From Eubacteriales Family XIII. Incertae Sedis bacterium (GTDB taxonomy: Bacteria > Bacillota > Clostridia > Peptostreptococcales > Anaerovoracaceae), in the NCBI GenBank assembly GCA_031281765.1, contig JAITEX010000013.1, positions 1-33,964 on the forward strand: a stretch of 33,964 nt of DNA, read 5' to 3'. Of the stretch, positions 7,760 to 16,347 are shown piece after piece; the first letter of the stretch is position 1; every line of letters begins with the position of its first letter. A model generated the notes under the pieces. The model was not told the DNA's origin and did no database searches. It was given only the letters and a program-made list of their open reading frames with translations. Position numbers and translations under genes: made by a program.

Positions 7760-8977
7760 ATGAAACAGAGAAAGTACAGGATAATAGCCATAATGACAGT
7801 GGTTGCGGCGCTGCTGCTCGTGTCTGCGTGCGGCAAAGACGCCGGGGCGGAAAAAGGGAGCGGCAAAGCGGATAAGGCGCCGGCGGAAACCCGCTCCGTT
7901 ACGATACAGGACGAGGACATCGTCGTTACCTCCTGGGTATCGGAGGCCTCTCCGGACGAAAATGTATCCCACCTGAAAGACGCGACCTTTCTATCCGTCG
8001 GCTCGTCGGGCAAGGGAACGAAAGCGGTCGGTCTCGCGCGGTTCGCCCTGCCCTCCGGCATCACGCCGGACGATGTGGAAAAAGCGACGCTATCGCTGAA
8101 ACCGAAGAAAGGCAGCCTGTCCGGCGTCCGGGTCGCAGCGGTGACCAAGAAATGGGCCTTCGCGGAAGCCGATTGGAACACGCTGAAGGACGCGTTCGGC
8201 GTGCCCGCGGCGGAAGCCTCCGCCACACCCGGCGAAAACGGCCTTCTTGAAGCCGACGTGACCGGCATCGTCAAGTCATGGCTCGGCGCCGATACGGACA
8301 ATTACGGTTTTTCCCTCACCGGGGTGAAAGACGGGGAGACGGCCGAGTTCTATTCCGCCGGCGCCGACAACGTCAAGGATTTTCCCGCTCTGACCATCAC
8401 CTATCGGAGCGCCGTACCGGCGGAAAAGTATGGACGATTTGACTACGCCGCGGATAAAGGCGAGAGCGGCAATTGTTTCTCCTACGCCCTGCGCCACAAT
8501 CAGGGGATTTATCTGAAGGACCTCGGCGTTGACGAAAAGACGCTCGCAAACGAGTATCTCAACGGGGGAGAGGACAAGGCGCTCGAATATTTCAAGGGCA
8601 AGGCGCTCGCCTATATCGACGAACACAAGGCGGAGCTGAACATCGATTCGTGGCGCGAACTGAAAGGGATAGGCGACAAGATAGACCCGGAGAAGGAATA
8701 TATCGTGGTGATGAAAATCGGCTTCGCGGACGGCATTAAAACGGCGAAGGACTTCGACATCGACAAAGATTTCGACTTCCACTTCCGCGCGCGCCTGAGC
8801 GACGGGACATGGGCGGAGAAGATGGGCAGCGAGCCGTCGCGCGTCATCCCGGGCTCGAACCCGGCCTACGACGCGTCAAAATACCCGTGGGACAGCAACT
8901 ACCTGTGGGGCTATTCCAAGTGGAACGGCTTTTATAAGAGCAAGCCGGTCTACCTCGCTGTGACAAAGACGGCATAA
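7760..8977 (+). CDS. DNRLRE-domain lipoprotein with putative Cys-His C-terminal domain
   Basis: This is a predicted surface lipoprotein of 405 residues. The signal peptide MKQRKYRIIAIMTVVAALLL ends in lipobox VSAC with the lipidated Cys at 24, followed by a charged linker. Residues about 48-217 resemble the DNRLRE domain (alpha-helix-poor beta domain of surface proteins): a LARFALPSGI strand, spaced W residues and NYGFSLTG. Residues about 225-405 form a second domain with NCFSYALR (Cys239) and DFHFRARLSDGTWAEKMG (His341). I recall similar NCYAYAL ... DFHWYR..DGTWSHKPG pairings in secreted hypothetical proteins, suggesting a papain-like hydrolase, but this is inference. ATG at 7760 is chosen because it gives a clean signal peptide; AAAGGA lies about 16 bases upstream, and ATG 7715 or GTG 7706 are alternatives. 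It separates recF from gyrB. Confidence 0.75.
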   Translation: MKQRKYRIIAIMTVVAALLLVSACGKDAGAEKGSGKADKAPAETRSVTIQDEDIVVTSWVSEASPDENVSHLKDATFLSVGSSGKGTKAVGLARFALPSGITPDDVEKATLSLKPKKGSLSGVRVAAVTKKWAFAEADWNTLKDAFGVPAAEASATPGENGLLEADVTGIVKSWLGADTDNYGFSLTGVKDGETAEFYSAGADNVKDFPALTITYRSAVPAEKYGRFDYAADKGESGNCFSYALRHNQGIYLKDLGVDEKTLANEYLNGGEDKALEYFKGKALAYIDEHKAELNIDSWRELKGIGDKIDPEKEYIVVMKIGFADGIKTAKDFDIDKDFDFHFRARLSDGTWAEKMGSEPSRVIPGSNPAYDASKYPWDSNYLWGYSKWNGFYKSKPVYLAVTKTA

Positions 8978-9002
8978 GAACGCCGCCTTTGCGCCCGAAA
9001 GG

Positions 9003-9042
9003 GACACAAAAAAGAACGTCCCCGGTGTGTCCCCGGTGTGTT
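9003..9042 (+). repeat. Palindromic repeat, copy A (40 bp)
   Basis: It starts GACACAAAAAAGAACGTCCCC and ends in a perfect tandem pair of the 11-mer CCCCGGTGTGT (then T). With the two G bases before it, GGGACACA can pair with TGTGTCCC to form a hairpin. Copies of the same length are at 19907-19946 (same strand) and 32329-32368 (opposite strand), with a 29-bp form at 20789-20817. It lies in the gap between the lipoprotein gene and gyrB. Confidence 0.8.
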
Positions 9043-9159
9043 GTCGGGGATTTAGTGGCGGGCAGGATTGCCAAAATCGCGGCTCTAAGGCAAAAACGGG
9101 GCGTGTTCTAAAGTTTTTGTCATTATTATTACAAAAGACGAAAAAAGACGAAATTCGCG

Positions 9160-9188
9160 TTGAAAACGGCGCGAATTTTTGGTATAAT
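9160..9188 (+). promoter_or_regulatory. gyrB promoter
   Basis: TTGAAA (9160-9165) and a perfect TATAAT (9183-9188) are separated by 17 bases. Transcription would begin near 9195, giving a leader of about 107 bases before gyrB. The rest of the 324-base gap upstream (8978-9159) holds only repeat copy A and AT-rich sequence with no gene that I can recognise. Confidence 0.75.
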
Positions 9189-9199
9189 TTATATATGAA

Positions 9200-9269
9200 A
9201 AGGACGAACACATTTTCGTAAATCAGGTAAGGCGCGGTGGGCGTAACAGCTCATCGTCCTTCTTTTTTT
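9200..9269 (+). terminator. Terminator-like hairpin in the gyrB leader (possible attenuator)
   Basis: AAGGACGA at 9200-9207 pairs perfectly with TCGTCCTT at 9254-9261, followed by C and seven T (9263-9269). This is shaped like an intrinsic terminator with a long (about 46-base) loop, lying inside the predicted gyrB leader, downstream of the promoter and 32 bases before the gene. It could attenuate gyrB-gyrA transcription. The stem is short and the loop is large, so stability is uncertain. Confidence 0.4.
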
Positions 9270-9301
9270 GCTTATCGGGAGAGTACCAGCGGGAGGGATG
9301 A

Positions 9302-11254
9302 ATGTCAGCGGATACGGAACGACAGAAATATGACGCCGAACAAATAGAGGTATTAGAGGGATTGGAACCCGTCCGGCAACGGCCGGGTATGTATATCGGC
9401 AGCACAGGCACGAAGGGCCTGCACCACCTCGTGTACGAGGTCGTCGACAATAGCGTGGACGAAGCCCTTGCGGGCTTCTGTAAGAATATCAGCGTCACCA
9501 TTCAAAAGGACAATTCGATAGTCGTCGAGGACGACGGGCGCGGCATGCCCGTGGACAACCACCCGAAACTCGGGATACCGGCGGTGGAGGTCATTCATAC
9601 GGTGCTGCACGCGGGCGGCAAGTTCGGCGGCGGCGGCTACAAGGTTTCGGGCGGGCTGCACGGCGTGGGCGCCTCGGTCGTCAACGCGCTTTCCGAGCAT
9701 ATGGAAGTCGAAATCAAGCGAAACGGCTATACCTACAAGCAGACCTATTCGCGCGGCAAGACGCAGACGCCCCTTGAAATTATAGGGGAATCGAGGAAAA
9801 CGGGCTCAAAGACGACGTTCAAACCGGACCCGGAAATCTTTGACGAAACCGATTTCAACTATGGTACGCTCGAACACCGTCTGCGCGAGATGGCTTTTTT
9901 GAACAAGGGCGTAAAAATCGCCCTTGACGATCAGCGCGAGGGAAAGAAGAGGAAAGACGTATTCTGTTATGAGGGCGGCATCCGCGAGTTTGTAAAGTAC
10001 CAGAATGAGCACAAGGACATCGCGCCGATACACAAGGACATCATCTATTTCGAGGCGGTGCGCGAGACGGGGAACGCCGAGGTCGAAATCGCGATGCAGT
10101 ATACGAAGGCGTTCAGTGAAACGGTCTTCACCTATGCGAATAATATCAACACGATTGACGGCGGCATGCACCTTGCGGGATTCCGCTCGTCGCTGACGCG
10201 CGTGTTCAACGATTACGCCCGGCGCACGGGTATGCTGAAAGAAAAAGAGGAGAATTTCGCGGGCGAGGATATTCGCGAAGGCCTGACGGCCATTATCTCC
10301 GTAAAGATGGAAAATCCGCAATTCGAGGGCCAGACGAAGGGAAAGCTCGGGAACAGCGATATTCGCGGTTTTGTCGAAAGCACGACGAACGACAGGCTTA
10401 TGGCCTTTCTTGAAGAGAACCCGTCACAGGCGAAGGACATTCTCGCGAAAATCATCGCGGCCTACAAGGTCCGCCTGAAAACGCAGAAGGTGCGTGACAT
10501 CGAGCGCAAGAACCTGATGGGCGGCGGCAGCCTGCCCGGCAAGCTTGCGGACTGTTCCGAAAAGGATCCGGCGAAGTCGGAGATTTTCCTTGTCGAGGGC
10601 GATTCGGCCGGCGGCTCGGCCAAGCTCGGCCGCGACCGCACGCGCCAGGCTATCCTGCCACTGCGCGGCAAGATTTTGAACGTGGAAAAAGCGAACGAGG
10701 GGCGCATGCTCAGTTCGGACGAAATCAAGAACATGATTACGGCTTTCGGTTGCGGTATCGACATACCGGGCAGCGAGGATTCGTTCGACCTCGAAAAGCT
10801 GCGCTACCATAAAATCATTATTATGACGGATGCGGACGTCGACGGCGCGCATATCCGCACCCTGCTGCTGACATTCTTCTTCCGTTATATGAAACAGCTG
10901 ATTCTGAACGGCCACGTCTATATCGCGCAGCCGCCGCTCTATCAGGTGCGTCGCGGCAAGGAAATACATTATACCTATTCCGAACGGGAGCAGGATAAGC
11001 TGATGCGCGAGCTCGGCGAAAAGGCGCCGAACGCGAAGTACGACATACAGCGTTACAAAGGTCTCGGCGAGATGGACGCAGCCCAGCTGAAGGAAACGAC
11101 GATGGACTGGAACAACCGTACGCTGATTCAGGTAACGGTGGACGACATCACGCTTGCGGACGAGATATTCTCAATGCTGATGGGCGACAAAGTGGAGCCG
11201 CGCCGCCGCTTCATCGAAGAGAACGCGGCCTACGTAAAGAACCTCGACATATAA
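9302..11254 (+). CDS. gyrB: DNA gyrase subunit B
   Basis: GyrB is the ATPase subunit of gyrase, which introduces negative supercoils with GyrA. The 650 residues carry GHKL ATPase motifs (VVDNSVDEAL, VVEDDGRGMPVDNHP, GGLHGVGASVVNAL), the TOPRIM segment EGDSAGGSAK, the metal-binding MTDADVDGAHIR, and the C-terminal RYKGLGEMDAAQL. Length is typical of the short Gram-positive form. The ATG at 9302 follows GGGAGGG at about 5 bases. gyrA follows 12 bases later. The predicted leader carries a terminator-like hairpin. Confidence 0.98.
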   Translation: MSADTERQKYDAEQIEVLEGLEPVRQRPGMYIGSTGTKGLHHLVYEVVDNSVDEALAGFCKNISVTIQKDNSIVVEDDGRGMPVDNHPKLGIPAVEVIHTVLHAGGKFGGGGYKVSGGLHGVGASVVNALSEHMEVEIKRNGYTYKQTYSRGKTQTPLEIIGESRKTGSKTTFKPDPEIFDETDFNYGTLEHRLREMAFLNKGVKIALDDQREGKKRKDVFCYEGGIREFVKYQNEHKDIAPIHKDIIYFEAVRETGNAEVEIAMQYTKAFSETVFTYANNINTIDGGMHLAGFRSSLTRVFNDYARRTGMLKEKEENFAGEDIREGLTAIISVKMENPQFEGQTKGKLGNSDIRGFVESTTNDRLMAFLEENPSQAKDILAKIIAAYKVRLKTQKVRDIERKNLMGGGSLPGKLADCSEKDPAKSEIFLVEGDSAGGSAKLGRDRTRQAILPLRGKILNVEKANEGRMLSSDEIKNMITAFGCGIDIPGSEDSFDLEKLRYHKIIIMTDADVDGAHIRTLLLTFFFRYMKQLILNGHVYIAQPPLYQVRRGKEIHYTYSEREQDKLMRELGEKAPNAKYDIQRYKGLGEMDAAQLKETTMDWNNRTLIQVTVDDITLADEIFSMLMGDKVEPRRRFIEENAAYVKNLDI

Positions 11255-11266
11255 AAGGAGAATTAG

Positions 11267-13711
11267 GTGGAACAACAGATAGATGAACTGAAGATGATTC
11301 AAACCGAAATTCACGACGAGATGAAAAACGCGTATATCGACTACGCGATGAGTGTCATCGTCGCGAGAGCGTTGCCGGACGTGCGCGACGGTTTGAAGCC
11401 GGTACACCGGCGTATACTCTACGGCATGAATGAGCTCGGCGTGACGCCGGACAAACCGCACAAAAAATCCGCGCGTATCGTCGGCGATGTCATGGGTAAA
11501 TACCACCCCCACGGTGATTCGTCCATCTATGACGCGATGGTCAGGATGGCACAGGATTTCTCGACCCGATACCCCTTGGTTGACGGGCACGGGAATTTCG
11601 GCAATATCGACGGCGACGGGGCTGCGGCGATGCGATATACGGAAGCCCGCATGAGCCCGCTTGCCCTGCAGATGCTGCGCGATATTGACAAGGATACGGT
11701 GGACTTCGTACCGAATTTCGATGGGGAGGAAAAGGAGCCGAGCGTTCTGCCGTCCCGTTTTCCGAACCTGCTCGTCAACGGTTCAAACGGCATTGCGGTC
11801 GGTATGGCGACGTCCATCCCCCCGCATAATTTAACGGAAGTCATCAATGCTACCGTAACGCTGATAGACGAGCCGGAAACGGAGGTCGACGCGCTGTGCA
11901 AGATAGTGACAGGGCCGGATTTCCCGACGGGCGCGACCATTCTCGGAAAAAAAGGCGCGCGGGACGCATACAAGACCGGCCGCGGCTCCGTGCTCGTGCG
12001 GGCTACGCACGAATTTGAGGAGACGAAAAAAGGCAAACAGCAGATCGTCTTTACCTCCATCCCCTATCAAATCAACAAGGGGAACCTGCTCGAGAAGATG
12101 GGCGAACTCTGGCGCGAAAAGAAGATTGACGGCATCGCGGAGGTGCGCGACGAGTCGAGCATGGAGGGTATCCGTATCGTTGTTGAATTGAAGCGCGAGG
12201 CGAACCCGCAGGTGACGCTGAACCGCCTGTTCAAGCAAACGCAGCTTCAATCGAGCTATTCGATGATAATGCTCGCCCTCGTAGACGGCCAGCCGCGCGT
12301 ATTGAATCTGAAAGATATGCTCGGGCATTATCTTACGCACCAGAAGAACATCGTGACACGGCGTACGCGCTACGACCTCGCGAAAGCCGAGGCGCGGGCG
12401 CATATCGTCGAGGGCCTGCTGATCGCGCTCGACAATATCGACGAAATCATCAAGACTATCCGCTCGAGCTATGACAACGCGAAAGAGAACCTGATGGGGC
12501 GGTTCCACCTTTCCGACTTGCAGGCGCAAGCCATTCTCGATATGCAGCTGCGCCGCCTGCAGGGCCTCGAAAAAGAGAAGCTCGAAAAGGAATACGGCGA
12601 ACTGAAGAAGATGATTGCCTATTATAAGGAACTGCTCGGGGATGAACATAAGCTGATGAACGTCGTAAAGGACGAACTCATCGAGATTCGCGACAAGTGG
12701 GGCGACGCGCGCAAGACGGCCATCGCGCCGGCCGCGGCCGAGATAGAGGAGGAAGACCTTATCGAGGAAAGCAACGTGGCCATTACGCTGACGCACCTCG
12801 GCTATATCAAGCGCGTGGAGGCGGACGTCTACAAGACGCAGAAGCGCGGCGGCAAGGGCATCATGGGATTGACGACGCGGGACAACGATTTCGTGCGCGA
12901 CCTTATCATCACGTCCACACACGATTATCTGATGTTCTTTACAAATACGGGAAAGGTGCATAAAATAAAGGCATACGAAATACCCGAAGCCCAGAGGGCC
13001 GCGAAGGGTACGCCCGCCATCAATTTCCTGAACCTCATGCAGAGGGAGCGGATAACGGCGGTGATGCCGATACGGGAATTCCCGGACGACAAGTACCTGA
13101 TAGCCGTCACGAAGCACGGGACCATCAAGAAGACGTCGCTCTCGCAGTTCGACACGAACCGCAAGAACGGGCTGATTGCCATCAACCTGAAAGACGGCGA
13201 CGAGATGATCGGCATCAAGCAGACGAGCGGCACGAACATCGTCATGATTGTGACGAAGAATGGCAAGAGCATCTGCTTCCACGAGAACGATGTGCGGCCG
13301 ATGGGACGGCAGGCTACGGGCGTCAGGGCCATCAATCTCGACGAAAACGACGAGGTCGTGGCGATGGACCTTGCGGAGAAGGACGAGAAAGTCCTTGTCG
13401 TGACGAAGAACGGCTACGGCAAGAGGACGCCCGTCGAGGAATACAAGGTACAGACAAGAGGAGGCAAAGGCGTACTTACGTACGATAAGGCGAAGTTCAA
13501 GAAAACAGGAGAGCTCGTCGGGGCGACCATCGTGACCGACGACGACGAATTACTTTTGATCAACTCGGACGGCGTTATTATACGCATAGGAGCCAAGGAG
13601 ATCAAACCGCTCGGAAGGCAGACCCTCGGCGTTAAAATCATGAGGGTCGGCCAGGACGCACAGATCATAGCCATCGCAAAAGTGGTGAAGGAAGCAGAGA
13701 CCGAGGAGTAA
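11267..13711 (+). CDS. gyrA: DNA gyrase subunit A
   Basis: GyrA cleaves and rejoins DNA in the gyrase tetramer. The 814 residues contain the active-site Tyr in MRYTEARM and the quinolone-resistance region [15 protein letters not shown], where the Ser and Asp equivalent to E. coli Ser83 and Asp87 are the wild-type residues. The C-terminal DNA-wrapping domain has the GyrA-box-like QKRGGKG after VYKT. The start codon is GTG at 11267, set by AAAAGGAG just upstream. gyrA ends 9 bases before rsbV, so the stress-response module is probably on the same transcript. Confidence 0.98.
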   Translation: MEQQIDELKMIQTEIHDEMKNAYIDYAMSVIVARALPDVRDGLKPVHRRILYGMNELGVTPDKPHKKSARIVGDVMGKYHPHGDSSIYDAMVRMAQDFSTRYPLVDGHGNFGNIDGDGAAAMRYTEARMSPLALQMLRDIDKDTVDFVPNFDGEEKEPSVLPSRFPNLLVNGSNGIAVGMATSIPPHNLTEVINATVTLIDEPETEVDALCKIVTGPDFPTGATILGKKGARDAYKTGRGSVLVRATHEFEETKKGKQQIVFTSIPYQINKGNLLEKMGELWREKKIDGIAEVRDESSMEGIRIVVELKREANPQVTLNRLFKQTQLQSSYSMIMLALVDGQPRVLNLKDMLGHYLTHQKNIVTRRTRYDLAKAEARAHIVEGLLIALDNIDEIIKTIRSSYDNAKENLMGRFHLSDLQAQAILDMQLRRLQGLEKEKLEKEYGELKKMIAYYKELLGDEHKLMNVVKDELIEIRDKWGDARKTAIAPAAAEIEEEDLIEESNVAITLTHLGYIKRVEADVYKTQKRGGKGIMGLTTRDNDFVRDLIITSTHDYLMFFTNTGKVHKIKAYEIPEAQRAAKGTPAINFLNLMQRERITAVMPIREFPDDKYLIAVTKHGTIKKTSLSQFDTNRKNGLIAINLKDGDEMIGIKQTSGTNIVMIVTKNGKSICFHENDVRPMGRQATGVRAINLDENDEVVAMDLAEKDEKVLVVTKNGYGKRTPVEEYKVQTRGGKGVLTYDKAKFKKTGELVGATIVTDDDELLLINSDGVIIRIGAKEIKPLGRQTLGVKIMRVGQDAQIIAIAKVVKEAETEE

Positions 13712-13720
13712 GGGGGAGAG

Positions 13721-14029
13721 ATGACATACGCTATCAAGAAGGATTATGACAGCCAACGGGACAAGTGGCTTGTCGTACTCACCGGCGAAATCGATATTTC
13801 GAACGCGGCCGGACTGAAACAGGAGCTGAGCGACGCATACGGGGAACACGCGGCCGATATGGATGTCGATATAAGCGGCATATCCTATATCGACAGCACC
13901 GGGCTCGGCATTATTATCAGCCTGTATGGAAAGATGCGGGAAAGCGGGAATAAAATCAAACTTTTAAACCCGAGAGACAATGTAAAGAAGCTGCTGAAAA
14001 TCACGCAGTTGGACAAGGTATTATGTTAG
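13721..14029 (+). CDS. rsbV: Anti-anti-sigma factor, STAS domain (RsbV-type)
   Basis: RsbV-type proteins bind the anti-sigma kinase and so free the sigma factor; they are switched off by serine phosphorylation. The 102 residues form one STAS domain (LTGEIDISNAAGLKQEL). The phosphorylatable Ser is Ser59 in YIDSTGLGI, the family motif. A GGGGGAGAG ribosome binding site precedes the ATG. It starts 9 bases after gyrA and is followed by the kinase and the sigma factor in the order of the SigB and SigF operons. The kinase sequence favours the Rsb/SigB version over SpoIIA. Confidence 0.9.
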   Translation: MTYAIKKDYDSQRDKWLVVLTGEIDISNAAGLKQELSDAYGEHAADMDVDISGISYIDSTGLGIIISLYGKMRESGNKIKLLNPRDNVKKLLKITQLDKVLC

Positions 14030-14040
14030 GGGGGGCGGAA

Positions 14041-14457
14041 ATGAACGACCATATAAAACTCGTAATACCCTGCAAGCCCGAGTATGTAAGTACGGTACGG
14101 CTTATGGTATCGTCCGTCGCGAGTCGGGCGGGATTCAACATCGAGGCAATAGAGGATATGAAGGTGGCGGTATCCGAGGCGTGTACGAATATCATCAATC
14201 ACAGCAAATTATGCGGGGAAGATGAGTATCGGGTCATGTGCACGCGGGGAACAGACCGGATGGAGATATTGGTTGAGGACGATGGCGTAGGTTTTGACGC
14301 AGTCGGGCGGCCGGAGGTCGAACAAGGGAAAATAAGCGAAAGCGGCCTCGGGATATTTATTATCAAGGCCCTGATGGATGAAGCGGAAGTGTTGAGCGAG
14401 GAGGGGTGCGGAACCCGGTTTCTCATGGCAAAGTATCTGACAGTGGGCGAAGAGTAA
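14041..14457 (+). CDS. rsbW: Anti-sigma factor serine kinase (RsbW-type)
   Basis: RsbW binds and inhibits its sigma factor and phosphorylates RsbV. The 138 residues match the HATPase_c fold: N-box EACTN (46-50), DDGVGFD (80-86) and SGLGIFIIKALMDE (101-114). The N-terminal IPCKPEYVSTVRLMVSSVAS is very like RsbW and unlike SpoIIAB. The ATG at 14041 is preferred to 14023 because it follows GGGGGGCGGAA; the upstream one would overlap rsbV. The next gene is the sigma factor it should control. Confidence 0.9.
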   Translation: MNDHIKLVIPCKPEYVSTVRLMVSSVASRAGFNIEAIEDMKVAVSEACTNIINHSKLCGEDEYRVMCTRGTDRMEILVEDDGVGFDAVGRPEVEQGKISESGLGIFIIKALMDEAEVLSEEGCGTRFLMAKYLTVGEE

Positions 14458-14473
14458 CCGGATACGCAGGGCA

Positions 14474-15229
14474 ATGGAAGAAAACGCCTTTAATACCGAA
14501 CAGATCAGAAAACTGTTCAACGAATATTATAAGACGAAAGACATCGGGTTGAGGAATGAGCTTATCGAACACTATCTTCCGGTCGTGGATATTCTCATTT
14601 CCAAGTATTTGAACAGGGGCGTCGAATACGATGATTTGAAACAGGCCGGCTCGATGGCGTTGGTGTTCGCCGTGGAGAGGTTTGACCCGACAAAGGACTA
14701 TGAATTTACGAGCTTTGCGACGCCGACCATTATCGGTGAAATAAAGCGGTATTTTCGCGATAAGGGTTGGGCGATGAAAGTGCCGCGCCAACTGAAAGAA
14801 ATCGCGTTGCAGCTACCGAAAGCGCAGGAGCGGCTTTACTCGGAGCTTCAGCGGCAGCCGCAAATAGATGAAATAGCCAAATACCTCGGCTATTCGGAGG
14901 AAAGAATACTTGAAGCGATGGAAAGCAGCAAGAGTTTTCAGGCGCTTTCGCTGAATCAGGATTTCGAAGATGAAGGGAACGAGGAACAGGACTCGAGCAT
15001 CGAACGGTTTACGGGAACGCAGGAGAGCGGGTTTGAAAGTTTTGAGAACGCGGATTTGATAAAACGTGTGGTGGACACGCTCAATGAACGCGAAAAACTC
15101 ATTTTCACGCGGCGGATGCTCGGCAGCGATTCACAAGAGGAAGTCGCCGCCGAACTCGGCGTCAGCCAGATGACGGTATCCCGTATGGAAGAAGTCATCA
15201 GGCAGAAATTCCGGGCGGAGTTTTCGTAG
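14474..15229 (+). CDS. sigB: RNA polymerase sigma factor, SigB/F/G family (SigB-type)
   Basis: This is a sigma-70 family factor of 251 residues, the target of the RsbW-type kinase before it. Region 2 shows YDDLKQAGSMALVFAVERFD and FTSFATPTIIGEIKRYFRDK, the hallmark of the SigB/F/G group. Region 3 and region 4 follow, with the helix-turn-helix EEVAAELGVSQMTVSRMEEV near the C-terminus. An acidic stretch of about 25 residues (EDEGNEEQDSSIERF) joins regions 3 and 4. The ribosome binding site is modest (GCAGGG). Gene order gyrB-gyrA-rsbV-rsbW-sigB without clear internal gaps suggests co-transcription. A sporulation SigF is possible but less likely given the RsbW-like partner. Confidence 0.85.
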   Translation: MEENAFNTEQIRKLFNEYYKTKDIGLRNELIEHYLPVVDILISKYLNRGVEYDDLKQAGSMALVFAVERFDPTKDYEFTSFATPTIIGEIKRYFRDKGWAMKVPRQLKEIALQLPKAQERLYSELQRQPQIDEIAKYLGYSEERILEAMESSKSFQALSLNQDFEDEGNEEQDSSIERFTGTQESGFESFENADLIKRVVDTLNEREKLIFTRRMLGSDSQEEVAAELGVSQMTVSRMEEVIRQKFRAEFS

Positions 15230-15323
15230 GGCCGGGCAAAGAGATATGTCGCAGGGGCCGCGCGGAGACGGACGAGGCGAAGGCTGGAGCGGGTCCTGAA
15301 AAATAGAGAAATAAAGGAATTAT

Positions 15324-16313
15324 ATGAGGAAACGTGTTTTTTCGGGCGTGCAGCCCACGGGCAATATCCATATCGGCAACTATCTGGGGGCGCTCAGGCA
15401 GTTCGTGCAGCTTCAGGACGAAAACGACTGTATCTACTGCATTGTAGACCTGCACGCCATTACGACGCCGAAAGATCCGCGGGAGTTGCGGGAACATATC
15501 CTGAACGTGGCCGCGCTCTATATGGCGGTCGGCATAGACCCGGCGAAATCGACGGTTTTCGTACAGTCCGATGTGCCGGGCCACGCGGAACTTTCGTGGA
15601 TACTCATGTGCAATTCCTATACGGGCGAACTGTCGCGCATGACGCAGTTCAAGGACAAGAGCCGCGCGAGCGAATCAGCGGGAACCGGCCTTTTTGCCTA
15701 CCCCGTGCTGATGGCGGCGGATATACTGCTCTACGATTCGGATATAGTCCCGGTCGGCAACGATCAGAAACAGCATATCGAACTGACGCGCGACATCGCG
15801 ATTCGCGTAAACAATAAATACGGCGAGGACACGTTTGTCGTACCCGAGGGGCGTTTTCTGAAAGAGGGCGCGCGCATCATGGCGCTTGACGACCCGTCGG
15901 CAAAGATGAGCAAGAGCGCGGAAAATGAGCTGAGCCGTATCTCGCTTCTCGATGATGAAGCGAAGATAAAAAAGGCCATCATGCGGGCGACGACGGATTC
16001 GGACGGGGAAATACGTTTTGATCCGGAAAACAAGCCCGGGGTCAGCAATCTACTCACGATATACGGCGTGTTCACGGGAACCTCCGTGGCGGAACTGGAA
16101 AAGAACTATGCAGGGCAGGGCTATGGCGCGCTGAAAAAGGACTTAGTGGAAGTGACCATAGAGAGCCTGCGCCCGATACGCGAAAAATATGCGGAGATTT
16201 GCGCGTCCGGAGAGCTTCCGCGCATTTTGGCGGATGGCGCCGAACAGGCCGGAGCCAAAGCGGAACAGGTCATACGCCGCGTGAAAGAACGGTTCGGGCT
16301 CGGAAGCAGGTAG
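15324..16313 (+). CDS. trpS: Tryptophanyl-tRNA synthetase
   Basis: TrpS charges tRNA-Trp with tryptophan. The 329 residues match the class Ic enzyme: the HIGH-type motif in PTGNIHIGNYLGA (His16-Asn19), the KMSKS loop at 194-198 (DDPSAKMSKS), and conserved FQ-SDVPGHAELSW and PVGNDQKQH segments. AAAGGAATTAT precedes the ATG. The 94-base gap after sigB shows no T-box features. The gene converges with the PAP2 gene, whose end lies 34 bases away. Confidence 0.97.
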   Translation: MRKRVFSGVQPTGNIHIGNYLGALRQFVQLQDENDCIYCIVDLHAITTPKDPRELREHILNVAALYMAVGIDPAKSTVFVQSDVPGHAELSWILMCNSYTGELSRMTQFKDKSRASESAGTGLFAYPVLMAADILLYDSDIVPVGNDQKQHIELTRDIAIRVNNKYGEDTFVVPEGRFLKEGARIMALDDPSAKMSKSAENELSRISLLDDEAKIKKAIMRATTDSDGEIRFDPENKPGVSNLLTIYGVFTGTSVAELEKNYAGQGYGALKKDLVEVTIESLRPIREKYAEICASGELPRILADGAEQAGAKAEQVIRRVKERFGLGSR

Positions 16314-16347
16314 GCGAAGCTACGGAGGAAAGGCGGGTCAGGCGCGG

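Noticed and set aside
9195-9221. Leader peptide MKRTNTFS in the gyrB leader
   Set aside because: The predicted transcript starts at about this ATG and there is no ribosome binding site; no codon pattern suggests attenuation by translation.
11831-13282. Long minus-strand reading frame over gyrA
   Set aside because: Shadow of gyrA caused by its codon usage; no family resemblance and no ribosome binding site.
13721-15229. SpoIIAA-SpoIIAB-SigF sporulation operon
   Set aside because: The kinase N-terminus closely follows RsbW rather than SpoIIAB, so the SigB-type reading is better, though SigF cannot be fully excluded.
15230-15323. T-box riboswitch before trpS
   Set aside because: The gap is only 94 bases, with no T-box sequence or terminator-antiterminator pair.
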